Below, in pieces: positions 1 to 13,670 of a stretch of DNA of 64,000 bases (position 1 is the stretch's first letter; every line of letters starts with the position of its first letter). The DNA is taken from positions 124,001 to 188,000 of the forward strand of contig WBMZ01010243.1 in assembly GCA_013400975.1 (NCBI GenBank), written 5' to 3'. The DNA comes from Atrichornis clamosus. Its lineage: Eukaryota > Chordata > Aves > Passeriformes > Menuridae. The notes under the pieces are model-generated. The model was not told the DNA's origin. It was given only the letters and a program-made list of their open reading frames with translations, and made no database searches. The position numbers and the translations under genes are program-made.

Positions 1-3000
1 AGCTACAATGCCACAAGCCTTGTGTACCTGCTAAACCTTCCATGCTCTTGGCTACATTGTCCTTGGTGGAAAGCAGGCAGTACATCTCCAGGGCTGGACA
101 TTCTCTCACAAATATTTTCCATTTTATGGTTGTTTAATTTGTCAGATTAAATCAGGATTAGCATGCAAATGTCAAGGAAAAAAACCCCCATCATTCTCAC
201 CCAGTGGCTAATATATTATTTTTGAAATATTCTAACTTTGAAAGAACTTAGATGCATTTTATGTTAGAGAAATACATGGGAGGCAGGTATACTTGCTGAC
301 TTAGAATGGCACAACTGGCACTATCTAGTCATAGTTACTAATGAATTTATTTTACAAGAATCCTTTTTCAGTTGTCAATACGTTAGCTAATTTTAATATT
401 TTGGGCTGAGAGTTTCCATTTAACAGTCTGTTATTAGGTCAACTTATCTGGAGTCTCATTTAAAATAAGATAATCTGGTGCTTTATGAGCATATATCTTC
501 TTTTGTTCAGATAAGACATTATTCCATCTTCCCCATTTTGAACTTGTAGTGTCTTGCTGTAGGCTTGAGAAAAAAGTGTTGCTTCAGGGTTGGAGGATTT
601 TTTGGCTTTTGTTGCTGTAGTCATGGCTGGGATTTTGTTGTTGTTACTGCTGGTTTTGGTTTTTTTCTTAATCAGGAAAACCTTTGGTTTAGAAAAATTA
701 CAAATACACCTGGAAAAAATAGTTCTTAGTAAACCATCGATTTGTCAGAAAAAGTATTTCTGAAAAGAAACATCAAGTCAATTTTAGGAACTGTGTTTGT
801 TATTCAGGAGGGAAAAGGAAAGTGAAGGGGAGGGAGAAACAAAAAAATAAGGAAGGGAATTAATAAAACTAAAACATTTCCCTCTGCTGAGAATACTGAC
901 CAATATCTTGAAATGGACTCCCTAGAGCAGTCTGGATGTATCATCCAGGGATGCTTAAATAATACATTTTTCTTATGTGATCCCCTGGTTTTAGACAGGA
1001 ATAATTTTCCTTTTGCTAGGTACATGTGGATGCAGTAATTTAAGAACCTTTCCTTGATAGCACAGATCGATGGATCTCTTTCATCTACCACTAGATGTCA
1101 TGCACTGATATCTGTCCCAATAGTGCAGGCCAGGATTAGAGGCACAGATATAGAAATGTATGAAAAATCTTCCCCTTGAGACTTTTTCACTTTTTCTTGT
1201 AATTTAAAAGATGAGAAACATGGTAACTCCTGAACAGTTAATTATTGTAACAAAATTTTTTATCATGTTCTCAGTGTTTCGAATATTTGAAAACTGTTTT
1301 CCCAAATGTAAATTAAGTATCTGAATTTTGATTATACAATGTCTACAAATGTTTGTTGGTTGTTTTCGTGCTTGTGTAAGCCAGACATAAATACTATGAC
1401 AAATTTGAAAGGGAGTAGAGAGCATCTTAGAGATCAGATGGACCATTAACACTTTTCTTTCCCTAAGTGTTGAACGATAACACAATAGCACTCAAATTTA
1501 CCTCTAGCATAATTTACAAGGATAGATTATCCCATCTCCCACCTGTCCACATTTTATTTTAGGCTGCCTTTTTTGGTTAGATATCTCAGACATACAGTAC
1601 CAGAACTGATAAAAGAAATTTCAAAGCATCTTTTCCCTAGCAGAAAATGGTTTATTCAATTTCCCCCCTCCCTCTAGAACTGTTGTTTTTACAGGTAAAT
1701 AAAATAAAGATTTTTGGTTTTTTCAGTCAAGCTAACTTTTGTCATTAAAAGCCATCTGAATTTTGCTTGTACCAAACAAATGAAACCCAACTATTTTCAA
1801 AGAACAATTTCTACAAGAAAAGAAAATAATTCACCAGAAATATGCATGAAAAAATAGGGTTTTGCTGGTGGCTCTGCACAAGGCTTTTGAGATAAATTTT
1901 ACCATGCCACTTTTTAATGAGGTAAAGTGATTTGCCTCAGTTCACAGAATGCATTGGTGACAGAAGCATAAATAGATTCCTTGCATTCGGATCCTCAATC
2001 TTTTGTTTTAGCTGACTGTTCCAGGTTAAACAGGCAGCAACATAATCTTAAGGTCCCAGCTCTCTCAGTCTCTGTTTGTGATTGCCTGATAATTCCTCCT
2101 CCCAAAGATATGTATAACACCCGATTTAAAAACAGACTAGATGTGTGGAGAACAAGAGAAAACCATGGAAACAAGATGAGGTTAGTGGCATAAGTCCATG
2201 CACTATATATATATTGAATGTTGCAGTTACTTCACTAAGCAACAGCTTAATGTATGGTTTAAAAATAAATGTTAGAACATTTTAAAATTCTAGATTAAAC
2301 CAAAATGACATAGAAAATCTTACTGGCAGTAGCAGTACTACATTGATAAAAATCTTTGTTGCTGACAGAATGGGACCTGATGCTGTTTGTTAGATTCTCA
2401 AGTGGCTCTAAAGGTCATGAAAGCCGCTCTATATAACATGATTATAGTATAATAGAAAAAGGTAACTGACTCAATCCCCCAGTTACTCCTTGCTTTTATT
2501 GAATTTCTGTACTCATTTCTGCTTAATTAGAAACAAAATTAAATTTATTTCAATGCCAAGTTGTCACTGTTGTTTTTTCAAACCACATTAAAAACCAAGA
2601 TGAATATTTGCAGATAATATTTATATTTTGCAAGAAAATATGTCTGCCTGGTTTTTGTCATCTGAGAAAATTCAATAATTGGGATTGATATCCCAATCCA
2701 CTGCTGGTGGGTAATGGTGAAAATGAAATGATGTACACTTAAACTGAACAGAGGTACACTGTGAGTTAGAGAAGACTGTGATTTTAAATGCTATGTTACC
2801 ACCTCTCACTATAAAGGAACAAATCTCTTGCAAGTAAAAATGAAGTACTTCATGGCACTGGGTTGAGCCATATGTGTCAGAACTAGTAGGAGAGCTGCTG
2901 AAAGGTCAAATATGCCAAGGATGGGAAAGTTTGACAGAACATGACAGAAATTCTTCAGCTGAAAAATCTGTTGGAGAATGTAGATTCCTCAAAATCAAAT

Positions 3001-3099
3001 ATTTAACGAACCACATTTCAACATCACCAAAGTCCTAACAGAAAGTCAGGAAGGCTCTGAGTAAATCTTGCCTGCCAAAAACCTGTCAATACCTGACAG
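1..3099. other. AT-rich non-coding stretch, no gene seen
   Basis: No recognisable coding region, RNA gene or dispersed repeat was found on either strand. Two minus-strand frames of 95 codons (804-1091 and 1204-1491) and a plus-strand frame of 70 codons (1981-2193) show no domain and are treated as chance. The stretch has short T- and A-runs and a small TA repeat at 2204-2214. It reads like intergenic or intronic vertebrate DNA. Confidence 0.6.
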
Positions 3100-3560
3100 C
3101 TACGCACTCACCCATTCTCTTGGGAGCTGCTTTGGCCAGGGTGGGTGGGGCTGAAGGGCTGAATTTTAACCCAGTTTTAGGTTTAGGAACCCTTGTGCCA
3201 AAAGACTGCCTTTCTGTCAAACTTCTGCACTCAAGAGGATTCAGGTCCCTGGCTTCTCTTGCTGAAGACTCCAGGTTCAGCGATCTGTCTGTTCAGGCCT
3301 TTTCACTGCTTTGAAGGTCCTCCCTGAGCCCAGGCCATGCTCTGCCATGCTCTGCCATGCTGTGCTGTGCCATGCAATCCCTAAAGTGCTGCAGGAAGAT
3401 GGTGTTTGCATGCAAGTGCACAGGGAAACACCCCCAGGAAGAGCAGCCAAAACGCTGCTGGTTTTGCTCTGCTGTGCAGGGCCTGTGCTCTCACAATGCC
3501 CTGACTCTACACCTTGGTCTTTACCAGAGACACCGAAGTGATTCACTCCTGGATGATCTT
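3100..3560. other. GC-richer patch of unknown origin
   Basis: This patch is visibly richer in G and C than the DNA on either side and carries overlapping open frames in several phases (3120-3314, 3311-3541, 3357-3620 on plus; 3277-3546 on minus). Frames open on both strands at once are what locally stop-poor, GC-richer sequence gives by chance. None of the translations shows a known domain. The patch includes the TCTGCCATGC tandem motif. It could be an old LTR or repeat fragment, but I could not match it to a family. Confidence 0.3.
3331..3375. repeat. 10-bp tandem repeat, TCTGCCATGC unit
   Basis: Two exact units of TCTGCCATGC (3341-3350 and 3351-3360) are preceded by a one-mismatch-class copy ending GGCCATGC and followed by a diverged TGTGCTGTGCCATGC copy. 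The array is about four units long and is a small minisatellite-like expansion. Confidence 0.7.
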
Positions 3561-6004
3561 ATAGAAGGCAACACAGCTGTGACACATTATATGGTATTTA
3601 ACTTGTCACTGTTGCCTTAAACCTGCCTAACCAGGCACTTTGTATGGGAAAAGAGAGAAAGTCTTCCTGAGCAAGATAATTGAAGATCCTATAGCTGTGT
3701 TCTTTTGAAACCTTTGAAGAGGTTTATACAAACTGAGTGATATTTAATAGATAGCTTGAAGCTTCTATCTATAATTTAACATTCATTGTACTTGCACCTA
3801 CCACAGTAGCTTCATTGTATATGTAGAATAAAATAAGCCGGTTTCTAAAAACAGAGAAAATATTTTGGTCTCAGTTTCTGACTATCTTGAAACTCTTTAA
3901 TATGTCCCCACCTTTTCCCTCCCCCATCTCCGATCACATTTCTATCATGGTCCTAAATGTCTCCCCAAACAGGAACACTCTCATGGGCAGAAGAACATCT
4001 GGTGTAGAAAGCAAGTAATAATTTAACATGAGATGACAGGGAAGATTTTCAGTTATGTTTCTGCAACAAATCTACTTCATGAAAGTTGGTATTTATAGCT
4101 ACACTCTTGTTGATAACGGTAAAAGGAAATAAAATGCTGTAGGCTAAGCTTTATGCTTATGCAAAAGAGCAAGGCATGGCAGTAGGTTCTCAGGGTGCTA
4201 TGGAGAATAAGAACTGGAGCATCTTAGGCATAATAATATTCTGGCAAAGCCACAATTCTCTTCTATTAGCATTTTTAAATTGTATTAATTCAAAAATAGA
4301 CTGTATGTATTGAATTATGAACATTATGAATGCTGAAAATTTTGATCCCAATCATTTTAGGTAAAAACAAGGAATGCTATCCCTCTTTCCTTTCATCAAA
4401 TAAAACAGTTTATAAAACCACTCTTTAAAAATCACTTTCAATCATTAGATATGTGATTTTGTGATATCAAGGAAAGTATTAAACAGTTATGAAGTAGCAT
4501 ACTTAGACTGGCACTTTTCAGTGAGAAGTAATTGGACAGCAAGAAAAAGGGAAAATGTCATGCTTTGAAAAATAACAATTTGTATTTTTATGTTAAAGCA
4601 TTACGTCCATCTCCTCAAGCGTTAAATACTACTGGGGGAAAAAGATATATTTAATGATTACTATATCAATACATCTGACATTGTTCTTCTGAACTTTGTA
4701 AAAATACACTTACACATTGTTGAAGATATTTGCTAAAAGTAAATGGAATTACGTAAAATAGGCTAAGGGAGAACAGACAATTATGGGAATAGGACATTCC
4801 AGTAAGCACTGGAGCCCTACTTGTCAGGCCCCAGCTTTATTAAGGAAACTTTGCATGCAAAGGCTTCCTAATTGATCAAATTACATAATCTATAGGCATG
4901 GATAGTGCAATGACCTCTAGACTGGGGTAAGAAGTATTGTCAACAAGCATGAGAAGCTTTCATGTTGTCTTTAGAAGTCACAAAGAAAGAGTAAGTGGAT
5001 TCCTACATCTCAACATTACACATGGTTATGTACCTAATTACTTGTCGTCTGTGATAAATAGCAGATATGCTGAATTATCCATGCCTTGTGTGATTCAAGG
5101 AAGAGTCCTGACATCTACTTTCTTCCTATCGCTCCCTGGGTATGTCGTTTTTTCCTTTTACCTTTCTAAATTTTTCCCTTAAAGGGATTGACAGCTTTGA
5201 ACTATCTTCCCAAAGATCTAAAGAATCCAAAAAAACCAGCAGTTTCTCTAATAAATAATGTCACACATCCCTATTGGTTTAAAGCACTGCAGAAAGAAAC
5301 CACAGAGGATTGGGGCAACTAAAATCAAAGTCACCTTGATAGTAACGCTGTTAGGAAGCTTTTTTTACCTGCAGGAGAGCATATGGTCTTTGAAAACACA
5401 TGAAGGGACAAACAGTTAATAGCTCTATCCATTTCTCTAACTTCCTTTCCTCCCTAAAATCGTAGCAATGCATACTATAACTGGGCACTTTAACCTAAAT
5501 TTTCAGATGTTATTGCTGCTTTCCATTGCATTCAGCTCACATGGGGTGAAGTCACCTCTGATCTCTGTGCTTCACAGTCTGGCTGTGCTACCTGCACAAT
5601 ATCTTAAGATGGTGATTAACCTACAAGCTCTCCAGAATGCAAGAGAATTCAAAAATTTCCCCCTCATGCTGAGTTCTGACTCTGTCAATCTCTTTCTTGC
5701 AGGAACTGCTAGAGGAAATATTTTCCAGATGGAGTGAATGCACCACAATCAGCTTGAACTCTGTTTGCTCCCTGCTATGAAACACCTCATGTGTAATGCT
5801 TATATTATTTTGGTTATTGGAGTACAACCTCTAAAAAAAGAAGGCAGGTTATGAACAAAAATTATCATCATAGCTCCGTAGAAAATACAGATTTCCCCTA
5901 CTGAGGAACTAACCTAAAAATAGTCTTCTGTGATGACAGTAAGTTGCTTAGAAATATAACTTACACTTTTTTTAACGATAAAAACCCCAACACCAATATC
6001 ATGG

Positions 6005-6029
6005 TCTCTCTCTCTCTCTATATATATAT
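6005..6029. repeat. Compound (TC)n(TA)n microsatellite
   Basis: Seven TC units (6005-6018) run directly into about five TA units (6019-6029). Such compound dinucleotide tracts are common in vertebrate non-coding DNA and often vary in length between individuals. Confidence 0.85.
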
Positions 6030-9000
6030 GTATATTCTTTACTCATGTTGTGATGTGTTAGCTAAGTGACAAGAACTAAGAATTCCTCTGTATGTCCCTA
6101 AAAGGCCTTCTGTCTGTGACTTTTCCTCACAGCTGCTTTATCTGAGATTAGTCTCTATGCTTGAGTAATTCCCATTGGCACAGTTGCAGGCAAAGCGCTG
6201 CTGTCTGCCAAGCTTCTGAACTAATCATTGGTGAGTGTAGTACCCCAGGAGTGAGAACCTGGAGGCTTAAAATTTACATGAATCCATTTTTACTTTCTGT
6301 AGCTCTGGCACTAAGCAAAGTGCACTAAAGCATGATCTGTTGCATCAGCTTTGCTTTTTAAAAAATAGAAAAAACCCCTCATTTCTTGTTTTCACTTCTT
6401 TCCCATAATGTGTGAGAATTAAGGTTTTTTGTTTTGTTAATTTCGTTGTTCCAATTGCTATTTTTCACCATTTTTTATGAAGTCTGCTATTTTTTGCAGG
6501 CATCTTTGTCTGTCAATAGCTGTCTAAACATAAATACTCCTAAATGAGTTCTAAAGTTTTCTCTCGCTGCTATAGACAAACAGCTCACAGAATAAAATGT
6601 TTTAGACGACCACTCAGGGTGCCAGTGAAAGACATGGACATTGAGTAAACCCAGATGTTCCTTTCTTAACTTGTGTATAGTGTCTAGGCTGCAAAAGGTT
6701 AAGGCAGAAGCTTAATTTTTGCAAACCTTAGGTTTAAGTAACTGTTTATCTTACAAAAAGAATAAGCATCTTAGAATTGCTGATAACCTGGACTGGAAGA
6801 AGGGAGGGTTTAGGGCATCTGCCAGGGATGATTTGAAACACAGGCTGTGACTATTAGCTGAGTCAGGAAGAAGTGGGGTGAGGCAAAGGATAGCTTTGAA
6901 TTCAATTGAACGCTATAATCACCAATCCATTCTGCAGTAGATCTTATTTCCAGCTCAATTCTACAAAACATTCCCATGAAAACTTTGGTTCCTTTGCTGA
7001 ACCTATTCTTTTCCTAGAAAAGTGTTCTGAAACAAATTTCCAGTGACATCTATCCAGTAAATGTTTGCATTAGGCACTGAGTCTTAGACAGATATCTGAG
7101 TAGTTTAGGGGAAAAAAATAAAAACCGCACCTTTTATCCTTTTCATGGATGGAAAATTGTATCTTCGAAATTGCATCTTGTAGCAGTTTTAAGAACCAGT
7201 GCTGAGGCACCTAGTGTCTTATATTTTTAATATGCAACTGGAATAAGAGCACTTGATATGCACAGTAAGGCTGTACAGCATCCAGAATATACTGCCTCTT
7301 AATTGCTGTCAGATGAGGCCAGATAGATTTTATCTCTCCAGCTTCTCAGCAGCTCACATTCTGTTGACTTTACTGTATTTAATTTTGCTCCAGACCAATC
7401 CAGCACTTTGCAGAAAACTAGCTTTTTGTCTTCTTTGTGTTTAAAGTAAGCTCTCTAGCACTTTCTCCATTAAGTGAATTTTTCAATTATTGATTTATTC
7501 TAGTTGGATTTGCTGGAATGCCCTCTATTTTTTCCAATGTCTTTTATGTAAAGTGTGGACCATTATTTTTATGATAATTACAATCATCTGTCTTGTTAAA
7601 AGCTCGTTCATGTACATGTATTCAATTTCCTGTAAGTATCAATGAAGTTTTTAACTATTCCAACTTTTATTGCTGAAAACAACATTGTATATGAAAAATG
7701 TTCCAAATTTCCCTCCTTCTGTATGCCCAACCACTCCTTTTTATTCTCTCTAGTGGACTTCCTTAACAACTCTGTTTAACATTAGCAATACCTTTTAGAA
7801 ATATTTTATATACTTGTACCTGGGAAATGCTCATGTTGCATGACCTTCTTAAATACTTTCAAAGATGAAATTGCTCTCCAATAACCTATCTCTAGAAATT
7901 CCCCTCTCCAAAACACAACATGTCAGGCGTTATGATGTGTGAATACAACAAACTGGTCAGCCAAGGAGTTTTACTGAAAGTGATATTGCATCTGTAGTCC
8001 AAAGTCCCAAATTTCAAAAGTATCCACCAGCACTGCAATTAATTTTTAGAAATGTTTTGGTGTAGTTATTATTACATAATTACGGTATATAAGAACAATG
8101 TCTCATTTTAAAAAACATTATTGGCATTTCATCATTATTAGTCAGAAATAACTTTTTGAAGCTTAAAGATCTCTCCTACCCTGTTATTCTTATTTGGATC
8201 ATTGATGTCAAATTTTATTTTAACACGACCTATTTAAAAAACAAACCCTTGCATCCCTGTAAATATAAAGACAGACTTACCGTGTTCCTACTGCAAAAGT
8301 GAAGATGGCAAGACCTTTTTGTCAAAAGACAGGTAGAAGCATAAGACAGAAATGTGATAAAACTGTTGTTTATAATCAGACAATAAGGTAGTAAATAAAC
8401 TGCAAGTAACATGCAGGGTATTTCAATAGCATGTTCTCACCTTTAAGCACTTCTTTCTTTTGATCTTTTTTGCCAGGTTTAGTTTATATTCTGTAGAAAG
8501 ACATCTTACCTTTGTTCCATTAGCACCTTGTACTTTCTTAATTGATTTTATTGCCCTTTGACTTTCCTTTTGAGAATTTATTTTCAGTGAAAAGAACATT
8601 TGACCTTGAGGTCATTGGTTCTAATTCTGGCCTCTTGTGGTAGAGTTAGTAAAGCACTCAGAAGAGGACAACTGTTATTATAACATGTTAAGTACTCTAT
8701 TATTAGACAAAATTTGTTATCATCTGATAGGGTTTCAGGTGTTTATAAACCAGCGGATTCATTTCAGTGGTAAGAAATAGGTAAGATAACAAGAACTCTC
8801 ACAATAATTGGCAGTCCTGATTCTGGTGTCAGCAGCTGAGCAATCATTACACACTTGAGTACTGCACTTGCTCTTTGGTGTTGATCTTCTGGTGTGGATT
8901 GCAGGTGACCTGCACAATTTCACTGTGGACACACCCAGTTTCCCTTTTGAAGAGACACTGTAAGAATGTAGTTTGCATCTTTAAGATCTTAATAATATCT

Positions 9001-9115
9001 ACAAGAACTAAATTTACTGGAATTTTTGTGTATGTATGGAGTTTTGTGTTTTAAAAAAGCAAAAGGTAATTTTAAAATTTGCCTCACACTGAAGAAAAGA
9101 ATTGGCCATCAAAAT

Positions 9116-9131
9116 ATTAATTAATTAATAA
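9116..9131. repeat. Short ATTA tandem repeat
   Basis: About four ATTA units in a row. It is a short simple-sequence tract with no other supported role. Confidence 0.6.
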
Positions 9132-10159
9132 GAAATAATGCAATTGGTGTTTTAGAAATATAATCCAAAATCATAACGAGATTGAAGGTTAATCATCTGA
9201 GATCAGTGACAAAAAAATCCTTACCGTTTGTTTTCCCCAAAGAAGTATCTTAATGCACAATACTAATATTTAACATTTTAAATTTTTTTGGTGGGGATGG
9301 ATTTTAAGATCTTAATTCTTCACTCACAGAGGTTTGCATAGATGCTAAATTAAGCAAGATCTGCATGTCTTTTTTGTGCCCCAGTAAATCAAAGGAAATA
9401 ATGCTTCTAATGGAACTCAGATGATCTGAGAATAAATCCACTGCTGATTATAAGAACTCAGACACTAATATGATTAACACTGCTCACAAGCTGTTAAATA
9501 CAGAAATTAATTTACAATTAATGAGTTGCCAGCTTCACTCCCACAACAGTGATTACTTCGCTTCCTTCAGTTTCAGACCCTGTCATGAAACTCTCTCAAC
9601 TACCTAGATACCCTGAGCTTTAACTTTATATTTCTCATAAGTTTCAGTGACATTTGTTCTGTTATTGCCATTGCCTCCCATCTCCTATTTACATTCATGT
9701 ACTCTTACCACCAGAAGACAAAGTAAACAGCAGTCATGGCTGTCTGTTAGGTTGACTGTGAGAGGCATTATTGTGGTTGCTTAGCAGCCAAGAAGACAAG
9801 ATAATATGTTAACTTTCATACAGGGAATGAATGAGAAAGCAAATTTAGGCAGTTAGAATATTAATAACCAGTTAAGGACAGAGCATGAAAAGTCTGAATC
9901 TTGAATTATTCCAAGAGATCAGCATCAAAGCTTTGTTTCAAGTTCAATATATTTGTATACTTTGCATGAATTTTATTTCCTGCAAATATGGCTTAATTTC
10001 ACAAAGGGCTTTACAATCACGACACCATGCTTTTAAGCTCTGTCCCTCCCTGGCCTCCTAGGCTGCTTAACTCATCTACAGATGAGAAAATCTGATATCT
10101 TTACCATATAAATTGATGGAATGCTTTCTAAAAATGAAATTTAGGAGCCACAAGGATTT

Positions 10160-11060
10160 AAAATTATTTATTGGTGAAGAATCAGCATGATTCATGTCAC
10201 ACAAATCCAGTGAAATTCATTGAACAAGTTGATAAGCATTCTGGCAAGAGACATTTAGCTGGTGTAGTCTATTTTGATTTTCAAATAACGTTTTGCAGTG
10301 TCTTTCATCAAAGCCTCTTAAAGAAATTAAACTGTCAGAATAAAAAGGAACGTTTTCACATGGATAAAAAATCTGTAACATACAGAAAATATGGTAAAAG
10401 CAGTCAGTTTTTGAAGCAGAGGAACATTTCACGTGTGGCTCTGCACTGTTATCTGTGTTGTTTCACATAATCACAAATTAATCAGAAAAGGAGATGAAAT
10501 GAGGGAGGTGGCCAAGTTATGGTAACAAATAAACTACTACAGGAAAGGAAGATGAGGGTGTGCAGAAAGGAGGACTACATAATACTGAGCAACTTAATAA
10601 TAAAAGGGTAGACAAAGTTAAGCATAAAAAAATGTTAAGCAGTGCATATAGAGAAACCATATTCTTCTTGTATATAAGAGAGATCTAAACAAGTTATTAC
10701 CATTCATGATTGTGATATGGATCTATAATCATAAATTCAAGTAAGTGTCAAGTTACAATTAATTATTGTGAAAGCAAATAGAAGACCAGGAACTATTTCA
10801 AAAGCAACAAAAATCAAAAGAGGAAGCCTTGGTATGCCATAGTTAAATCCATGGTATACATGAATCTTGAATACCTATTTAGTGCTATCTTCTCTGTTTC
10901 AAAAGATAATGCTAAAATGGAAAATATGCAGAGAAGGCTGGAAGTGATGTTCAAAGATATGGCTTTTGTATGATGAAAAAATTTATAGATTTCAACCTGG
11001 AAGAGAAAGATGAACAGGGAATATGTGAAAGTATGTAAAATTGGAGGTGGCATGGAAAAA
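10160..11060 (+). mobile_element. Ancient CR1-clade LINE remnant (reverse transcriptase region)
   Basis: Two separate plus-strand segments keep similarity to the CR1-type non-LTR reverse transcriptase. From about 10160 to 10330 the translation includes a QH residue pair, then FIEQVDKHSG, then GVVYFDFQITFCSVFHQSLL. That lines up with the CR1 stretch of general form VVYLDFSKAFDTVSH.ILL.KL, which holds the first catalytic aspartate of the palm; here the D of FDF is kept. From about 10842 to 10976 the frame reads MVYMNLEYLFSAIF and then ENMQRRLEVMFKDMAF, matching the CR1 thumb-region pattern LVRPHLEY followed by LE.VQRRATKMI. Between these segments the frame is broken by many stops and indels and little can be aligned. 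The copy is 5'-truncated and dead. High divergence from modern avian CR1 suggests an old insertion. The family within the CR1/L2 clade cannot be settled by eye, and the element may extend past 11060. Confidence 0.6.
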
Positions 11061-13612
11061 GCAAGTAGGAGTCACCTCCCAAAGAAGAAAAAGAAAAGCG
11101 TCATATAAGGTTCAAAATGTATGAATGGAAATACTACTTGATACCCTAGCTTTTTAATATGTGCTACAGTTTAACAGTATTATTTTGAGTGTTGAAACTC
11201 TTGAAAGGTTTTTTAAAAAGTCTGGAAGAAAAACATATGCATCAAGAACTATTAAATACGAGACATAATTAAATTGAGGCAGTCTCTGAACCTCAAATTG
11301 CTGAGGAACTGGTGAGAATTGCTGGGAAGTAGGTGGTAATGCCCACTTCTCTAATGCTTACAGGCTGTCCTAGGCACCTGTGAGCAGTCAACTGAAGGCA
11401 GAGTGGGAGATCCCCAAATAAAGCAGAAAAATTACTGTCCTATCCAGGAAAGTACGCAAGCATGAATTCAGCCTTAGATGCCTGGTAAGGTACAGACTGG
11501 GTTACTCTTTGGAACATTCAGAAGCAGACTTTTGGCTGCTCGTGGAATTTTAGTAAGAGGAGAAGGAGATGTGGATGGAGTATTGGAATATAGACATTTG
11601 TCAGGGCCACATAGCAGCTAAACTGAGAACTGACCAACATCTCAGGCTTAGGTGCCTAAACATTTTGATGAGCACAGTTCAGAATATTTAATTCCTAGAT
11701 TATTTTAAGACATTAAATGCCTTAGATACTGGAGGTATCCATATCTAAGCAAATATTTTAATTCACTTATATTCAATTTAAGTTCTAGCATAGTAGAATG
11801 TGCCTCTTCCCCCCTCCTCCTCTGCCACCTACCCCCAATCTGGTCATGTATTTCCAAAGCAAAGCAAAGATTAAGGAAAAAAAATATTTTTAATTTTAGT
11901 TGCTGAAATCCTTACTATGTTTATGCACTCCTCTTTGGTAAATATGCAGCAAAATATATAGTAGCACAACTCTGAACAGCTTCATTGCTCCTTAATACTT
12001 TAATAAATGTTCACCATAAATTTTAGCAGCAGACTATGTACATGTCAAATCCATTTATATAGTGGCTGAGTAGATTTAAAGTCCAAGGGAATTATGTTGA
12101 TAGCATCACTTTCCTGGTTGTAAACAAATATAAAGAAATGTGGGATTCATTATGAGCCATTTCTTATTTTTCAAATTTCATGGAGAAAAACCCCAAAAAC
12201 CCAACCAATCCCCCACAGCTCAGTTCTGATTAGACTGAATTGCAATCAGTATGAGACTAAAAATTCTCTCTCCATTTTTTTTTAGCTAAACAGTTCATGG
12301 TCAACTTGATCTGTCAGTCCACATCCTTCCCCCCAGCGCCTTTTCTGGTATTCTTTGTTGTGATTTTAACATCAAAAAGTATAGGAATATACAGAAATTT
12401 TAAATTCCAGAGCTTTTTACCTCACAACACAAACATATTAACTTCAAAAAAATTTTCTGAATTATTGTAGCTTTCAAAATACACTTTAGATCCTAAGGAT
12501 TCACCCTTCTTGAGAAAGAATTCATTATTTAGATAATTATTATGAGCACTATTAAAAGCAGATGAAAGACCTTAGAATTAGAAGTTAAAGAGAGTTTTCT
12601 TCACTAAAATTCAATGTTAAAATTTGTATTGATTTTAATGTGAGATGATTGTGCCCCAAACCTTTGAAGACAAAACTGTATTGTTGTCAGGTTTTACTAG
12701 TGATAGATCTGAGAAAGAAGCCATGCTATATACAGAACCAAAATATGGCTTTCATTTAGAGGCAATTTGAACATGAAATTAAGTAATCTGGGAACTGGGC
12801 TTTTGTGCATGTGGTATGAGACTCCTGGAAAGGCATATTGTGCAAGTGTTGCTTTTAAGTCTATTCCAGACCTTGTTTCATATGTAAATTTTTAAAAGGA
12901 CTACTTAGGGCTTATATGGGGAAATATACCATCATAATTAGACTGGTACCATTATACCAATGTAATTCCCTGTTTAGATTATTTTTAAACTTAATTCATT
13001 TGCATTTTTAACTGAAGTAGTTCTCCATTAGTTTTATAATAGAGAGGTTAGGCATTAGATTAAAAATTGTTCCATACATGTGGACCCTTAAAGGTAACCA
13101 GAATTTGTATTTGATTTCTTTTACATCAGGAAGCAAGTATTCAACGTCTGAGATTCTATCATGTGAAATGACAGATAAATGTGACAAAGTTGGTCTTCAA
13201 AGAACAGATAGCTATATATTTCTCTGTAATATGTATTGTTTGAAATATAGGTATTGCAGATATGCTTAGTTTGGGTTTGATACTTGCACTCCTGTAGTCC
13301 TAGACTTATTTTGTTGAAGGTAGGGTATAAATAATGTCTTGGAGGAGAGGTGAAGGGCACTAAACTAGTCTCCCTGTGGGAGACCTTGCCCTCCTTTCTG
13401 TTCCGTTACAGATCAATGCAAATCACAGATGATCAGTTTAAAATCTTAACTCCAAAGGGAAAGAGAAGAGAAAAAGCACATTGGTATCATCACCTGCCAG
13501 CCAGGGCAACATATTTGTGTGTGAACACTTTCCCACTACTCTTTACCCATAGTTTAACCCAACCTGTTTGTCTTCACTCTGGAGCAGAATGGAACAGAGC
13601 AAATGTCTTTAA
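11061..13612. other. Non-coding stretch, possible old repeat at 11270-11730
   Basis: No gene is recognised. The part from about 11270 to 11730 is somewhat GC-richer and has a texture suggesting an old dispersed repeat, perhaps the 3' region of the upstream LINE remnant, but I could not assign a family. The rest, to 13612, is AT-rich and featureless apart from short homopolymers. Short frames at 13078-13269, 13121-13360 and 13350-13625 overlap on opposite strands and are considered chance. Confidence 0.45.
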
Positions 13613-13670
13613 ACAGTGTCACTAGGGATGCACCAACACAGTGTCACTAGGGATGCATCAACACAGTATC
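13613..13670. repeat. 25-bp tandem duplication (2.3 copies)
   Basis: The unit beginning ACAGTGTCACTAGGGATGCA occupies 13613-13637, is repeated at 13638-13662 with a single C-to-T change, and a third partial copy (ACAGTATC) follows at 13663-13670. Near-identity of the two full copies points to a fairly recent local duplication. Confidence 0.9.

Larger units (their letters stand above)
3561..10159. other. AT-rich non-coding stretch, no gene seen
   Basis: About 6.6 kb without a recognised gene or a confidently assigned dispersed repeat. Frames of 60 to 89 codons (for example 4937-5182, 5468-5737, 5621-5827 and 7253-7444) have no family resemblance and are taken as chance. It holds the TC/TA microsatellite near 6005 and a short ATTA repeat at 9116-9131. 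The remainder looks like unique sequence. Confidence 0.55.

Noticed and set aside
10217..10432. Minus-strand frame across the LINE remnant
   Set aside because: It is antisense to the segment with reverse transcriptase similarity and shows no family pattern of its own.
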